In this document: piece after piece, positions 51,646 through 60,044 of the stretch
Layout: every line of letters begins with the position of its first letter
Position numbering within the stretch: position 1 is the stretch's first letter
Source: Streptomyces triticagri
Lineage (GTDB): Bacteria; Actinomycetota; Actinomycetes; Streptomycetales; Streptomycetaceae
DNA length: 64,000 bases
Reading direction: 5' to 3'
Assembly: GCF_003429565.1 (NCBI RefSeq)
Contig: NZ_QUAK01000238.1
Span: forward strand, 1 to 64,000
Notes under the pieces: model-generated
Databases searched by the model: none
Told to the model about the DNA's origin: nothing
What the model saw: only the letters and a program-made list of their open reading frames with translations
Program-made: the position numbers and the translations under genes

Positions 51646-54063
51646 GTGAACAGAGAGACAGGCACCGGCAGACACCGCCGGTCGATGCGCACGGTCGCCG
51701 TGCTCGCGGCGCTCGCCGCGACGGGCGCCACCGCCTCGGCGTATGCGACCGCGCAGGCGGACGACCGGTCCGCGGGGGCGCCCGGAGTGGAGCGCCGCGA
51801 CCCGGCGCCCGCGAAGGGGCACGGGGACCACGACCTCAAGGGCCCGTTCAGCGACCGGCAGGCCCAACTGCGCGAGGACGCACTGCGCGAGGTCATATCC
51901 GGCGACGCGAAGGTCAAGAAGAGCGGCGGATCGAACGTCGTGAAGCTCGACGACGGCAAGTACGTCGAGCTCGGCCGCGAGAAGACGGACAAGATCTTCA
52001 CCATCCTGGTCGAGTTCGGCGACAAGGTCGACGACGAGACCATGTACGACCCGGACGGCCCGGACGGGCCCGAGGAGCCGGTGAAGAAGTACGGCGGCGA
52101 GCCGGGGCCGCTGCACAACACCATCGCGGAGCCGGACCGCAAGGACGACAACTCCACGGACTGGCAGAAGGACTTCGACCAACAGCACTTCCAGGACCTC
52201 TACTTCTCCACGGACAAGAAGAAGGAGTCCGTCAAGAAGTACTACGAGAAGCAGTCCTCGGGCCGCTACTCGGTGGACGGCGAGGTCTCGGACTGGGTCA
52301 AGGTCGAGTGGAACGAGGCCCGTTACGGTTCGAACTACTGCGGCGACTCCAACTGCCCGAACGTCTGGGACGCGGTCCGCGACGGCGTCACCGCCTGGGC
52401 CGAGGACCAGAAGGCGGCCGGGAAGACCGACGCCGAGATCAAGGCGCAGCTCGCCGAGTACGACCAGTGGGACCGCAACGACTTCGACGGCGACGGCGAG
52501 TTCAACGAGCCGGACGGCTACATCGACCACTTCCAGATCGTGCACGCCGGCGAGGACGAGTCCGCGGGCGGCGGCGCCGAGGGCGAGAACGCCCTCTGGG
52601 CGCACCGCTGGTACGCGTACGGCACCGACGCGGGCAAGACGGGACCGGCGGACAACCCGGCCGGCGGCACCGAGATCGGCAACACCGACATCTGGGTCGG
52701 CGACTACACGATGCAGCCGGAGAACGGCGGACTCGGCGTCTTCGCCCACGAGTACGGCCACGACCTGGGTCTGCCCGACCACTACGACACCAGTGGCGGC
52801 GAGAACTCCACGGCCTTCTGGACCCTGATGTCGTCGGGCTCCTGGCTCGGCCGCGGCAAGGACTCCATCGGTGACCTGCCCGGCGACATGACCGCCTGGG
52901 ACAAGCTGCAGCTCGGCTGGCTGGACTACGACACGGCGAAGGCCGCGACGAAGTCCACGCACAAGCTGGGCCTCGCCGAGTACAACACCAAGAACAAGCA
53001 GGGCCTCGTGGTGGAACTGCCCACCAAGGAGGTCACCACCACCATCACCAAGCCCGCCGAGGGCACCAAGCAGTGGTGGAGCGGCCAGGGCAACGACCTC
53101 AAGAACACCCTGAGCCGCGAGGTCGACCTGACCGGCAAGTCCGAGGCGAGCCTCGACCTTTCGGGCTGGTGGTCGATCGAGGAGAACTACGACTTCCTGT
53201 ACGTCGAGGCCTCCACCGACGGCGGCGCGACCTACACCCCGCTCGACGGCACCGCGGACGGCAAGCAGATCCCGCGCGACGGCGGCGACAAGCCCGGCCT
53301 GACCGGCGTCTCGGAGAAGTACCAGAAGCTGAACTTCCCGCTCGACGAATACGCGGGCCACAAGGTCGACCTGCGCTTCCGCTACCAGACCGACGGCGGT
53401 CTCGCCGAACGCGGCTTCACCGCCGACGAGATCAGCATCACCGCGGACGGCGAGGAGCTCTTCGCGGACGGCGCGGAGGAGGACGACAACGGCTGGACGG
53501 CGGACGGCTTCAGCCGCGTCGGCGAGTCCTTCACCAAGGACTACCCGCAGTACTACATCGCGGAGAACCGCCAGTACGTCAGCTACGACAAGACCCTCAA
53601 GTCCGGCCCGTACAACTTCGGTTGGGCGACCGACCGGCCGAACTGGGTGGAGCACTACCCGTACCAGAACGGCCTGATGATCTGGCAGTGGGACACCTCG
53701 CAGGCGGACAACAACACCAGCCAGCACCCGGGCGAGGGTCTGGTGCTGCCGATCGACGCGCACCCGAAGGCCGAGAAGTGGGCCGACGGCACGGTGATGC
53801 GGAACCGCATCCAGGCCTACGACGCACCCTTCAGCCGGCACCGCACCGACGGCTTCACGCTGCACAACGACGGCGTGCCGACGAAGGTCCCCGGCAAGGA
53901 GGGCGTGTCCGCCTTCGACGACGGCCACTGGGTCTCGTACTACGACCCGTCGAACCCCACGGGAAGCGTGAAGGTCGCTGACACCAACACCAGGATCGAG
54001 ATCGTGAAGGAGCCGCGCAGCGGCGAGACGATCACGCTCCAGGTCGGCCCGTCGGACGGCTGA
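51646..54063 (+). CDS. Secreted M6-family (immune inhibitor A-like) metalloprotease
   Basis: 805 residues. N-terminal signal peptide (SMRTVAVLAALAATGATASAYATAQA), a pro-region of about 120 residues with charged repeats, and the peptidase M6 domain with zinc motif HEYGHDLGLPDHYD (His368 on). VFAHEYGHD and LMSSGSWLG are family signatures. The C-terminal half (about residues 460-805) has the MAM-like/immune-inhibitor beta domains seen in InhA. GTG 51646 with GGAGG upstream. Full length, no frameshift. Role: extracellular protein degradation, likely growth-stage regulated. Confidence 0.93.
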   Translation: MNRETGTGRHRRSMRTVAVLAALAATGATASAYATAQADDRSAGAPGVERRDPAPAKGHGDHDLKGPFSDRQAQLREDALREVISGDAKVKKSGGSNVVKLDDGKYVELGREKTDKIFTILVEFGDKVDDETMYDPDGPDGPEEPVKKYGGEPGPLHNTIAEPDRKDDNSTDWQKDFDQQHFQDLYFSTDKKKESVKKYYEKQSSGRYSVDGEVSDWVKVEWNEARYGSNYCGDSNCPNVWDAVRDGVTAWAEDQKAAGKTDAEIKAQLAEYDQWDRNDFDGDGEFNEPDGYIDHFQIVHAGEDESAGGGAEGENALWAHRWYAYGTDAGKTGPADNPAGGTEIGNTDIWVGDYTMQPENGGLGVFAHEYGHDLGLPDHYDTSGGENSTAFWTLMSSGSWLGRGKDSIGDLPGDMTAWDKLQLGWLDYDTAKAATKSTHKLGLAEYNTKNKQGLVVELPTKEVTTTITKPAEGTKQWWSGQGNDLKNTLSREVDLTGKSEASLDLSGWWSIEENYDFLYVEASTDGGATYTPLDGTADGKQIPRDGGDKPGLTGVSEKYQKLNFPLDEYAGHKVDLRFRYQTDGGLAERGFTADEISITADGEELFADGAEEDDNGWTADGFSRVGESFTKDYPQYYIAENRQYVSYDKTLKSGPYNFGWATDRPNWVEHYPYQNGLMIWQWDTSQADNNTSQHPGEGLVLPIDAHPKAEKWADGTVMRNRIQAYDAPFSRHRTDGFTLHNDGVPTKVPGKEGVSAFDDGHWVSYYDPSNPTGSVKVADTNTRIEIVKEPRSGETITLQVGPSDG

Positions 54064-54088
54064 GAAGCAAAACTGCAGGTCAGAGCGT

Positions 54089-54124
54089 GATTGGCCGCGA
54101 CCCTCTAGCGGGTCGCGGCCAATC
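54089..54124 (+). terminator. Strong terminator of the M6 protease gene
   Basis: Fifteen-bp perfect arms (54089-54103 and 54110-54124) around TCTAGC, followed by GTGTTT. Confidence 0.85.
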
Positions 54125-54186
54125 GTGTTTAGGTGCGTGCTGTGGATTTCTTATTGACGCTACGTCTCACGGGGGTGTGAATCGGG

Positions 54187-54507
54187 ATGGCTGGAGGAGG
54201 CTTCAGCAAGCTGCCGAACGGCACGGTGGTGGTCGCTCTGTCGCTGCCCGACCCGGCGGCCGGCCCGGCCGGCGGCACGGTCCGGGTGCTGGTGCACGCG
54301 GGCAATCGGGCCCGGGCGCTGACCCGGATCAGGAATCTGGGCCTGCGCGCGGTGTATCTGCGGGGTAACACGGAGCCACCGACTCCGGACGAGATCACGG
54401 CGGTGCTCCACCATCCCGACGGGCTCATATGGCGCACCGCTCCGGACCGCGCCGAGGAGCTCTGGCACCCGATCCGGGCGCTGCTGAGGCCGGCCCGGCC
54501 GGCCTGA
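54187..54507 (+). CDS. Hypothetical protein, 106 residues
   Basis: Soluble, no signal peptide. GGGFSKLPNGTVVVALSLPDPAAGPAGGTVRVLVHAGNRARALTRIRNLGLRAVYLRGNTEPPTPDEI reads as a small alpha/beta domain, followed by a helical end (EELWHPIRALLRPARPA). I do not recognise a family. ATG 54187 with only a weak ribosome site. Codon bias fits a real gene. It is convergent with pncA. Confidence 0.65.
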   Translation: MAGGGFSKLPNGTVVVALSLPDPAAGPAGGTVRVLVHAGNRARALTRIRNLGLRAVYLRGNTEPPTPDEITAVLHHPDGLIWRTAPDRAEELWHPIRALLRPARPA

Positions 54508-54553
54508 GGCCCGCCGCCTCGGGGGCGGACGGGCCTGTGCCGCTGCGCGAGCC

Positions 54554-55141
54554 TCAGACGACCGGCTTCCCGGTGAGCTCCACGCCCGCCGTGCGCAGCT
54601 CGTCCAGGGCCGCGTCGGTGGACTCCTCGGAGACCCCCGCGGTCAGGTCGAGCAGCACGTGGGTGCGGAAGCCCTCGCGGGCCGCGTCCAGGGCGGTGGC
54701 GCGTACGCAGTGGTCGGTGGCGATGCCCACGACGTCGACCTCGGTGACCTCGTGGCCGCGCAGCCAGTCGGCGAGCGCCGTGCCGTTCTCGTCGGCGCCC
54801 TCGAAGCCGCTGTACGCGGCGGAGTAGGCGCCCTTGTCGAAGACGGCGTCGATGGCGCCGGAGGCGACGGCCGGGGCGAAATTGGGATGGAAGCCGACGC
54901 CCTCGGTCCCGGCCACACAGTGCCGCGGCCAGCTGCGCCGATAGTCAGGATTGTCCGAGAAGTGGTCCCCGGGGTCCACATGGTGATCACGGGTCGCCAC
55001 CACGTGCTGGTATCCGGCGCCGGCGGACTGGCCCACCAGTTCGGTGATCGCGGCAGCCACGTCGGCACCGCCGGAGACCGCGAGGCTGCCGCCCTCGCAG
55101 AAGTCGTTCTGCACATCGACGACGATCAGGGCGCGACGCAT
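54554..55141 (-). CDS. pncA: Nicotinamidase
   Basis: Hydrolyses nicotinamide to nicotinate for NAD recycling. 195 residues, catalytic triad Asp9 (VVDVQNDF), Lys103 (DKGAYSAAY) and Cys145 (TDHCVRATA). Metal ligands of the RDHHVDPGDHF segment are present. The start ATG 55141 is supported by normal family length. It is transcribed downstream of pncB after a 197-bp gap, so the Preiss-Handler steps cluster together. Cytosolic. Confidence 0.93.
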   Translation of the reverse strand: MRRALIVVDVQNDFCEGGSLAVSGGADVAAAITELVGQSAGAGYQHVVATRDHHVDPGDHFSDNPDYRRSWPRHCVAGTEGVGFHPNFAPAVASGAIDAVFDKGAYSAAYSGFEGADENGTALADWLRGHEVTEVDVVGIATDHCVRATALDAAREGFRTHVLLDLTAGVSEESTDAALDELRTAGVELTGKPVV

Positions 55142-55338
55142 GATGCCTTTCCTTCGGCTGGGGGACGGGTGGTTCGGGCCGGACGGTGAGCAGCCGTTGC
55201 ATTCCCGCTCGTCGGGTGTTCATGCGTATTCGTTCAAGGGTGCACGATTTTGCCATCGGAGTGTCCGGTACCTGGTGGGGATGCGCGATCCGGGCGCTCG
55301 AGCGGCCGGAACGACCCCCCTTCGTGGAGGGGGAGCGG

Positions 55339-56667
55339 TCAGACGTATTCCGTAGGGATGACGGCCTCTCCACGGGACAGCTGGGTCGCGGAGAGCGGCA
55401 GCTTGGCGCGGGCCTCGGCATGCCGGGCGCGCACCGTGTCCAGTGGTTCGCGGGCCACCACTTCGCCGCGCCGGACGAGCTCGACGAGCAGCTGGTGCGG
55501 GGCGAGCTCCTCGGGGACGGGTCCGGTGCCGATCACCTCGGCCTCCGCGTGGCCGTCCGCGTCCGGCCTGCGGGCCGCCCATTTGCGGCCGCCCTTGGAG
55601 GTCTTCGCGCCGAGCGATTTCTTGGCCACCGGCTCGAGCGGGGCGTCCGGCTCCGCCGAGCGCGCCCGGGCCACCAGCTTGTAGACCATCGAGCAGGTCG
55701 GGTGCCCGCTGCCGGTGACGAGCTGGGTGCCGACCCCGTACGCGTCCACCGGGGCGGCCGCCAGGGAGGCGATGGCGTACTCGTCGAGGTCCGATGTGAC
55801 CACGATCCTGGTGTTCCGCGCGCCCAGTTCGTCGAGCTGCTGCCGTACCCGGTGGGCGACCAGGAGGAGGTCGCCGGAGTCGATGCGCACGGCGCCGAGC
55901 TCGGGTCCGGCCACCTCCACCGCGGTACGGACGGCCTCGGCGACGTCGTAGGTGTCGACGAGAAGCGTGGTGCCGCGGCCGAGCGAGTCGACCTGGGCGG
56001 TGAAGGCGTCGCGTTCGTTGTCGTGCAGCAGGGTGAAGGCGTGCGCCGAGGTGCCGACCGTGGGGATGTCGTAACGGAACCCGGCGGCGAGGTCCGAGGT
56101 GGTGGTGAAGCCGCCGACGTAGGCGGCCCGGGATGCGGCCACCGCGGCCAGTTCGTGGGTGCGCCGGGCGCCCATCTCGATCAGTGGCCGCTCGCCGGCG
56201 GCCGAGGCCATCCGGGAGGCCGCGGCGGCGATCGCCGAGTCGTGGTTGAGGATCGAGAGGATCACGGTCTCGAGCAGGACGCACTCGGCGAAGGAGCCCT
56301 CGACGCGCAGCACGGGCGAGCCGGGGAAGTAGACCTCGCCCTCCGGGTAGCCCCAGATGTCGCCGCGGAAGCGGTAGTCGGCGAGCCACTGCAGGGTCGG
56401 TTCGTCGACCACGCCGCGCTCGTGCAGGAAGTTCAGCTCGCGGGTGTCGAAGCGGAAGCTCTCGATGGCGTCCAGGACTCGGCCGGTGCCGGCGACGACG
56501 CCGTACCGCCGCCCCTCCGGCAGCCGCCGGGTGAAGACCTCGAACACCGAGCGCCGCTCGGCGGTTCCGCCCTTCAGGGCGGCCTGCAGCATCGTCAGTT
56601 CGTAGTGGTCCGTGAAGAGTGCTGTCGAGGGAACGTCCACCGGCAGCCGTAGGTCCGCAGTGTTCAT
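55339..56667 (-). CDS. pncB: Nicotinate phosphoribosyltransferase
   Basis: Transfers phosphoribosyl from PRPP to nicotinate. 442 residues: [32 protein letters not shown] at the start, [15 protein letters not shown] with the phosphorylated His, DTYDV and [15 protein letters not shown] in the substrate region. ATG 56667. A palindrome 22 bp upstream lies in the divergent gap with clpS. Together with pncA it salvages nicotinamide. Confidence 0.94.
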   Translation of the reverse strand: MNTADLRLPVDVPSTALFTDHYELTMLQAALKGGTAERRSVFEVFTRRLPEGRRYGVVAGTGRVLDAIESFRFDTRELNFLHERGVVDEPTLQWLADYRFRGDIWGYPEGEVYFPGSPVLRVEGSFAECVLLETVILSILNHDSAIAAAASRMASAAGERPLIEMGARRTHELAAVAASRAAYVGGFTTTSDLAAGFRYDIPTVGTSAHAFTLLHDNERDAFTAQVDSLGRGTTLLVDTYDVAEAVRTAVEVAGPELGAVRIDSGDLLLVAHRVRQQLDELGARNTRIVVTSDLDEYAIASLAAAPVDAYGVGTQLVTGSGHPTCSMVYKLVARARSAEPDAPLEPVAKKSLGAKTSKGGRKWAARRPDADGHAEAEVIGTGPVPEELAPHQLLVELVRRGEVVAREPLDTVRARHAEARAKLPLSATQLSRGEAVIPTEYV

Positions 56668-56688
56668 GACGGGGATACTACCCCCATC

Positions 56689-56703
56689 TCGTCAGTTTGA
56701 CGA
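56689..56703. promoter_or_regulatory. Palindrome between pncB and clpS
   Basis: TCGTCAGTTTGACGA, arms TCGTCA/TGACGA, 22 bp upstream of pncB. A NAD-metabolism repressor (for example NrtR-type) would be the natural candidate, but I cannot match it to a known consensus. Confidence 0.5.
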
Positions 56704-56821
56704 TTTCTGGGTGCGGGTGGGTCGTGAGCGGCCCCGCAGGGCCCGCCTGCCCCACAAAATGGCCCTCGTGCGTGCGGAAGTCAGCCTTCCGTTTATGCGC
56801 CCGGCCCTCCCGGGTGGCAGC

Positions 56822-57148
56822 ATGGGGCAAGTGAGTGTGGCTCCCGATGTGACCCCCGTAGAGACCGGTCAGCCCGAGGCGGCTCAGGACGTGTCCGCCG
56901 TCACCGAGCCGGACGTCCCCTGGGTCACGATCGTGCACAACGACCCCGTCAACCTGATGAGCTATGTGACGTATGTCTTCCAGAGCTACTTCGGCTATTC
57001 GAAGGACAAGGCGCACAAACTGATGCTCGACGTTCACCACAAGGGCCGTGCGATCGTGTCCAGCGGCACGCGCGAGGAGATGGAGCGGGATGTGCAGGCC
57101 ATGCACGGGTACGGCCTCTGGGCGACGCTGAGCCAGGACCGCACCTGA
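56822..57148 (+). CDS. clpS: ATP-dependent Clp protease adaptor ClpS
   Basis: 108 residues. Core [71 protein letters not shown] is the ClpS fold, recognising N-end-rule residues and feeding substrates to ClpA/ClpC. The ATG at 56822 is used; GTG 56831 (three codons in) is an alternative. Followed by an overlapping DUF2017 gene (TGATG), so co-translated. Confidence 0.93.
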   Translation: MGQVSVAPDVTPVETGQPEAAQDVSAVTEPDVPWVTIVHNDPVNLMSYVTYVFQSYFGYSKDKAHKLMLDVHHKGRAIVSSGTREEMERDVQAMHGYGLWATLSQDRT

Positions 57149-57738
57149 TGCCGGGCCAGTTCGAACCCCTGCCCGGCGGTGGCGCCGCCGTCGCCCTCGA
57201 CGAGGTCGAGATCTCCATCCTGCGCTCCCTCTCCGTCCAGCTCCTCGAGCTGATCGGACCCGGGCCCGGCGGTGAGGCCGCGGACGACCCGCTGGCCGAA
57301 CTCTTCGCCGAGGGCCCGAGCGAGCCGCCGAGCGACCCCGTCCTGCAGCGCCTCTTCCCCGACGCCTACGGCGATCCGGAAGCCGTCCCCGACGACCAAC
57401 TCAAGGAGTTCTCCGCCGAGTTCAGGCGCTTCACGGAGAACGACCTGCGGGCCGGCAAGCGCGAGAAGGCACTCACCGTGGTGCGCACCCTCGACGCGCT
57501 CAGCATCGAGGGCGAGGGCGGCGCCGTCCTCAAGCTCTCTCCGGACGAGTCCCGCGAATGGCTCGGCGCGCTCAACGACCTCCGCCTCGCCATCGCCGCC
57601 CGCCTCGACGTGATCGACGACGAGGACACCGACCTGCTCTACCGGCTGCCGGACTCCGACGAACGCAAGCCGATGGTGATGGCGTACCTGTGGCTGGGCG
57701 GGCTGCAGGAAACTCTGGTCGAGACACTGCTGCCCTGA
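57148..57738 (+). CDS. DUF2017 family protein
   Basis: 196 residues, acidic and helical, an actinobacterial family without assigned role. Starts with FEPLPGGGAAVALDEVEISILRSLSVQLLELI; ends in a conserved YLWLGGLQETLVETLLP helix. Its ATG overlaps the clpS stop (TGATG), and this gene pair is widely conserved as I recall, hinting at a function linked to Clp proteolysis. Confidence 0.88.
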   Translation: MPGQFEPLPGGGAAVALDEVEISILRSLSVQLLELIGPGPGGEAADDPLAELFAEGPSEPPSDPVLQRLFPDAYGDPEAVPDDQLKEFSAEFRRFTENDLRAGKREKALTVVRTLDALSIEGEGGAVLKLSPDESREWLGALNDLRLAIAARLDVIDDEDTDLLYRLPDSDERKPMVMAYLWLGGLQETLVETLLP

Positions 57739-57762
57739 ACATCCCGGATCGTCCCGGAAGCT

Positions 57763-57798
57763 GTTCGCTCAACGGACGCTCAGATCCGGATAACGATC
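57763..57798 (+). promoter_or_regulatory. 36-bp element shared with the second amino acid transporter leader (copy 1)
   Basis: Matches 59727-59762 at 34 of 36 positions. Begins GTTCGCTCAACGGAC and ends TCCGGATAACGATC. CTCAAC to TAACGA at 17 bp would fit a sigma-70-like promoter; the conservation is longer than a promoter needs, so a regulator site may overlap. Confidence 0.65.
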
Positions 57799-57938
57799 GC
57801 GTCACGCCCAGCGTGCTTACGTGCAGCTCAGGGGCTTTTCGGTGCTTTATATGTGGCGTGTGCCACTCGAGCCGTCGGTCAACGCGTGGTAAAAATCGGC
57901 AACTCCCGGCTCGGCACCACCCCTCGCAGGGTCGGGAA

Positions 57939-57955
57939 CCTGGCGCATCGCCAGG
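57939..57955 (+). other. Hairpin in the AGCS leader
   Basis: Arms CCTGGCG and CGCCAGG around CAT, 157 bp before the start codon. Not followed by a T-tract. Confidence 0.45.
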
Positions 57956-58111
57956 CGCATCACATGACGCACGACGCATGCAGACCCGAGGAGTCACCGG
58001 TCCCCGTCCAGGTCCCGGTCCCTCAAGTCGCCGATCGGACAACGGCGTTCGCTCAAGAAGCCCCCCGCCACTGCCCCGAGCACCACGGCAGTCCTGCGCC
58101 CGAGGTACCAG

Positions 58112-59635
58112 ATGTCATTCGAATCCTTCACCGACTCGGTGGACTCCGCCGTCAACGGCTTTTTCGAGCCGGTGACCGAAGCCCTCTCCGACGTCGTGTT
58201 CTACGCCGTCCCGGTCGCCGGTACGGAACTCCCGCTCATCGTGGCGTGGCTGGCGATCGCCGGCATCGCGTTCACCGCCTACTTCGGCTTCATCCAGCTC
58301 GGCAAGTTCCGCCTCGCGCTGGACGTGGTCCGCGGCAAGTTCGACGAAAAAGGATCACCGGGCGAGGTCAACCACTTCCAGGCGCTCACGGCGGCGGTGT
58401 CCGGCACCGTGGGTCTCGGGAACATCGCCGGTGTCGCGGTGGCCGTCAGCATCGGTGGCGCCGGTGCCACGTTCTGGATGATCCTCTGCGGGCTCCTCGG
58501 CATGGCGACCAAGTTCGTCGAGGTCACCCTCGGCGTGAAGTACCGCACCGTGCACGCGGACGGCACCGTCTCCGGCGGTCCGATGCACTATCTGCCCAAG
58601 GGCCTGACCGAGCGGTTCGGTGAAAGCGGCCGCAAGCTCGGCAAGGTGCTCGCCGTCGCGGCCTCGGTGATGATCCTCTTCTTCGGTCTGTTCGGCGGCA
58701 ACCTGCTGCAGGTCAACCAGAGTTACGAGCAGCTGGCCTCCGTCACCGGCGGTGCGGACGGCCTGCTCGGATCCTCCGGCGGCGCGCTCTTCTTCGGCAT
58801 CCTGATCGCCGCCCTCGTCGGCATCGTGCTCATCGGCGGCATCCGCTCCATCGCCTCCGTCACCAGCCGCCTCGTCCCGGCGATGGCCGGCATCTACGTG
58901 GTGGCCTGCCTGATCGTCATCCTCGTGAACATCACCGCCGTACCCGACGCGGTCGTCAAGATCATCGAGGGGGCCTTCGCTCCCGAGGGCGTCGCCGGCG
59001 GTGTGATCGGCGCCTTGATCGTCGGCTTCAAGCGTGCCGCGTTCTCCAACGAGGCCGGCCTCGGTTCCGCACCGATCGCGCACTCCGCGGTGAAGACGAA
59101 GCACCCCGCGAGCGAGGGCTTGGTCGCCCTGCTCGAGCCGTTCATCGACACGGTGATCATCTGCACGATGACCGCGCTGACCATCGTCATCGCCCAGCCC
59201 GCCAGCTGGAAGGTCGGCGAGGAGGTGCAGGGCGTCACCGTCACGTCCGACGCCTTCGAGACCGTACTGCCGTGGTTCCCGTACGTCCTGACCGTCGCGG
59301 TCCTGCTCTTCGCCTTCTCGACCGTGCTCACCTGGGGCTACTACGGGCTCAAGGCCTGGACGTTCCTCTTCGGCCGCAGCCGGGTCAGCGAGTTCTCCTA
59401 CAAGGCCCTGTACTCCCTCGGCTGTGTGCTCGGCTCGCTGCTCACCCTGCAGACGCTGTTCGACCTGGCTGACGCGGTGCTCTTCATGCTCGCCGTCTTC
59501 AACATCATCGGCCTCTATCTGCTGGCCCCGGTGGTCAAGCGGGAGCTCAAGTCGTTCCTCGACGTCGTGAGCCGCAGGAGGGCCGGGCTGCCCGACGAGG
59601 ATGCCGAGTCGGAGGGCGCCCAGATCAAGGGCTGA
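58112..59635 (+). CDS. Alanine/glycine:cation symporter family (AGCS) transporter
   Basis: 507 residues. The signature ALTAAVSGTVGLGNIAGVAVAVSIGGAGATFWM (residues 90-122) and FSNEAGLGSAPIAHSAV are those of Na+/alanine symporters; about 11 membrane segments are counted. Cytoplasmic membrane, imports alanine or glycine with sodium. ATG at 58112 with a poor ribosome site (GAGGTACCAG upstream). Shares a 36-bp upstream element with the next transporter gene. Confidence 0.92.
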   Translation: MSFESFTDSVDSAVNGFFEPVTEALSDVVFYAVPVAGTELPLIVAWLAIAGIAFTAYFGFIQLGKFRLALDVVRGKFDEKGSPGEVNHFQALTAAVSGTVGLGNIAGVAVAVSIGGAGATFWMILCGLLGMATKFVEVTLGVKYRTVHADGTVSGGPMHYLPKGLTERFGESGRKLGKVLAVAASVMILFFGLFGGNLLQVNQSYEQLASVTGGADGLLGSSGGALFFGILIAALVGIVLIGGIRSIASVTSRLVPAMAGIYVVACLIVILVNITAVPDAVVKIIEGAFAPEGVAGGVIGALIVGFKRAAFSNEAGLGSAPIAHSAVKTKHPASEGLVALLEPFIDTVIICTMTALTIVIAQPASWKVGEEVQGVTVTSDAFETVLPWFPYVLTVAVLLFAFSTVLTWGYYGLKAWTFLFGRSRVSEFSYKALYSLGCVLGSLLTLQTLFDLADAVLFMLAVFNIIGLYLLAPVVKRELKSFLDVVSRRRAGLPDEDAESEGAQIKG

Positions 59636-59661
59636 GCCCCGGGCGACTCACCGTCCACCGC

Positions 59662-59700
59662 ACGAGGCCCGTCCGCGCACCAGGCGCGGGCGGGCCTCGT
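59662..59700 (+). terminator. Terminator of the AGCS symporter gene
   Basis: Seventeen-bp arms with one T-G wobble (59662-59678 and 59684-59700), 5-base loop, 26 bp after the stop codon. Confidence 0.85.
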
Positions 59701-59726
59701 CGTGCGCGCCCCGACACCCGACCGCG

Positions 59727-59762
59727 GTTCGCTCAACGGACACTCAAATCCGGATAACGATC
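59727..59762 (+). promoter_or_regulatory. 36-bp element shared with AGCS leader (copy 2)
   Basis: Two differences from 57763-57798 (A for G at two positions). Contains the core TCCGGATAACG (59749-59759). The second-copy context differs completely downstream, so only this block is conserved. Confidence 0.65.
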
Positions 59763-59763
59763 C

Positions 59764-59823
59764 CACCAAAGGGGACAGCCCTTGCCGGCTTCCTTTGGTG
59801 CCGCAGGAGAAATTTGTCCCCTT
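59764..59823 (+). promoter_or_regulatory. Candidate RNA switch or attenuator with mutually exclusive hairpins
   Basis: CACCAAAGG (59764-59772) is complementary to CCTTTGGTG (59792-59800), while the overlapping AAGGGGACA (59769-59777) is complementary to TGTCCCCTT (59815-59823). The two 9-bp stems share bases 59769-59772, so only one can form at a time. Location: immediately after the 36-bp element, 220 bases before the permease start. No known riboswitch consensus recognised. Confidence 0.55.
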
Positions 59824-60044
59824 CTTCCTGTGCGATGGGTCGCATTTGCGTGACCGGTCGGTCCATCGGTGCGTGATAGAAGTTCTCGATCACCCGGCGG
59901 GACGCCACCCCTGTCTCCCGGGTGCGCCCGAACCGGCGGACCGCCGGCAGGCACGTTCCATCCGCATCCGGGGGGGATCGCCAAGGACGTTGCTGCCGAT
60001 CCCGGCCCACGTGGCCCGGACCGGCATGGAGAAAGGCGCACTAC

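Larger units (their letters stand above)
57739..58111. other. Intergenic region upstream of AGCS symporter
   Basis: 373 bp, no gene. Includes the 36-bp shared element (57763-57798), an AT-rich TTTTCGGTGCTTTATATGTGG stretch (57836-57856), and a hairpin 57939-57955. A transcribed leader of over 250 bases is likely. Confidence 0.5.
59636..60044. other. Leader/intergenic region upstream of APC permease
   Basis: 409 bp with no gene. In order: terminator 59662-59700, 36-bp element 59727-59762, mutually exclusive hairpin region 59764-59823, then an AT-richer run to about 59895 and a GC-rich end before the ATG. This is unusually long for the neighbourhood and likely an RNA leader. Confidence 0.55.

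Noticed and set aside
57739-58111. Glycine riboswitch ahead of the alanine/glycine symporter
   Set aside because: The leader lacks the conserved glycine aptamer sequence blocks that I would expect; only a shared 36-bp element and a small hairpin are seen.
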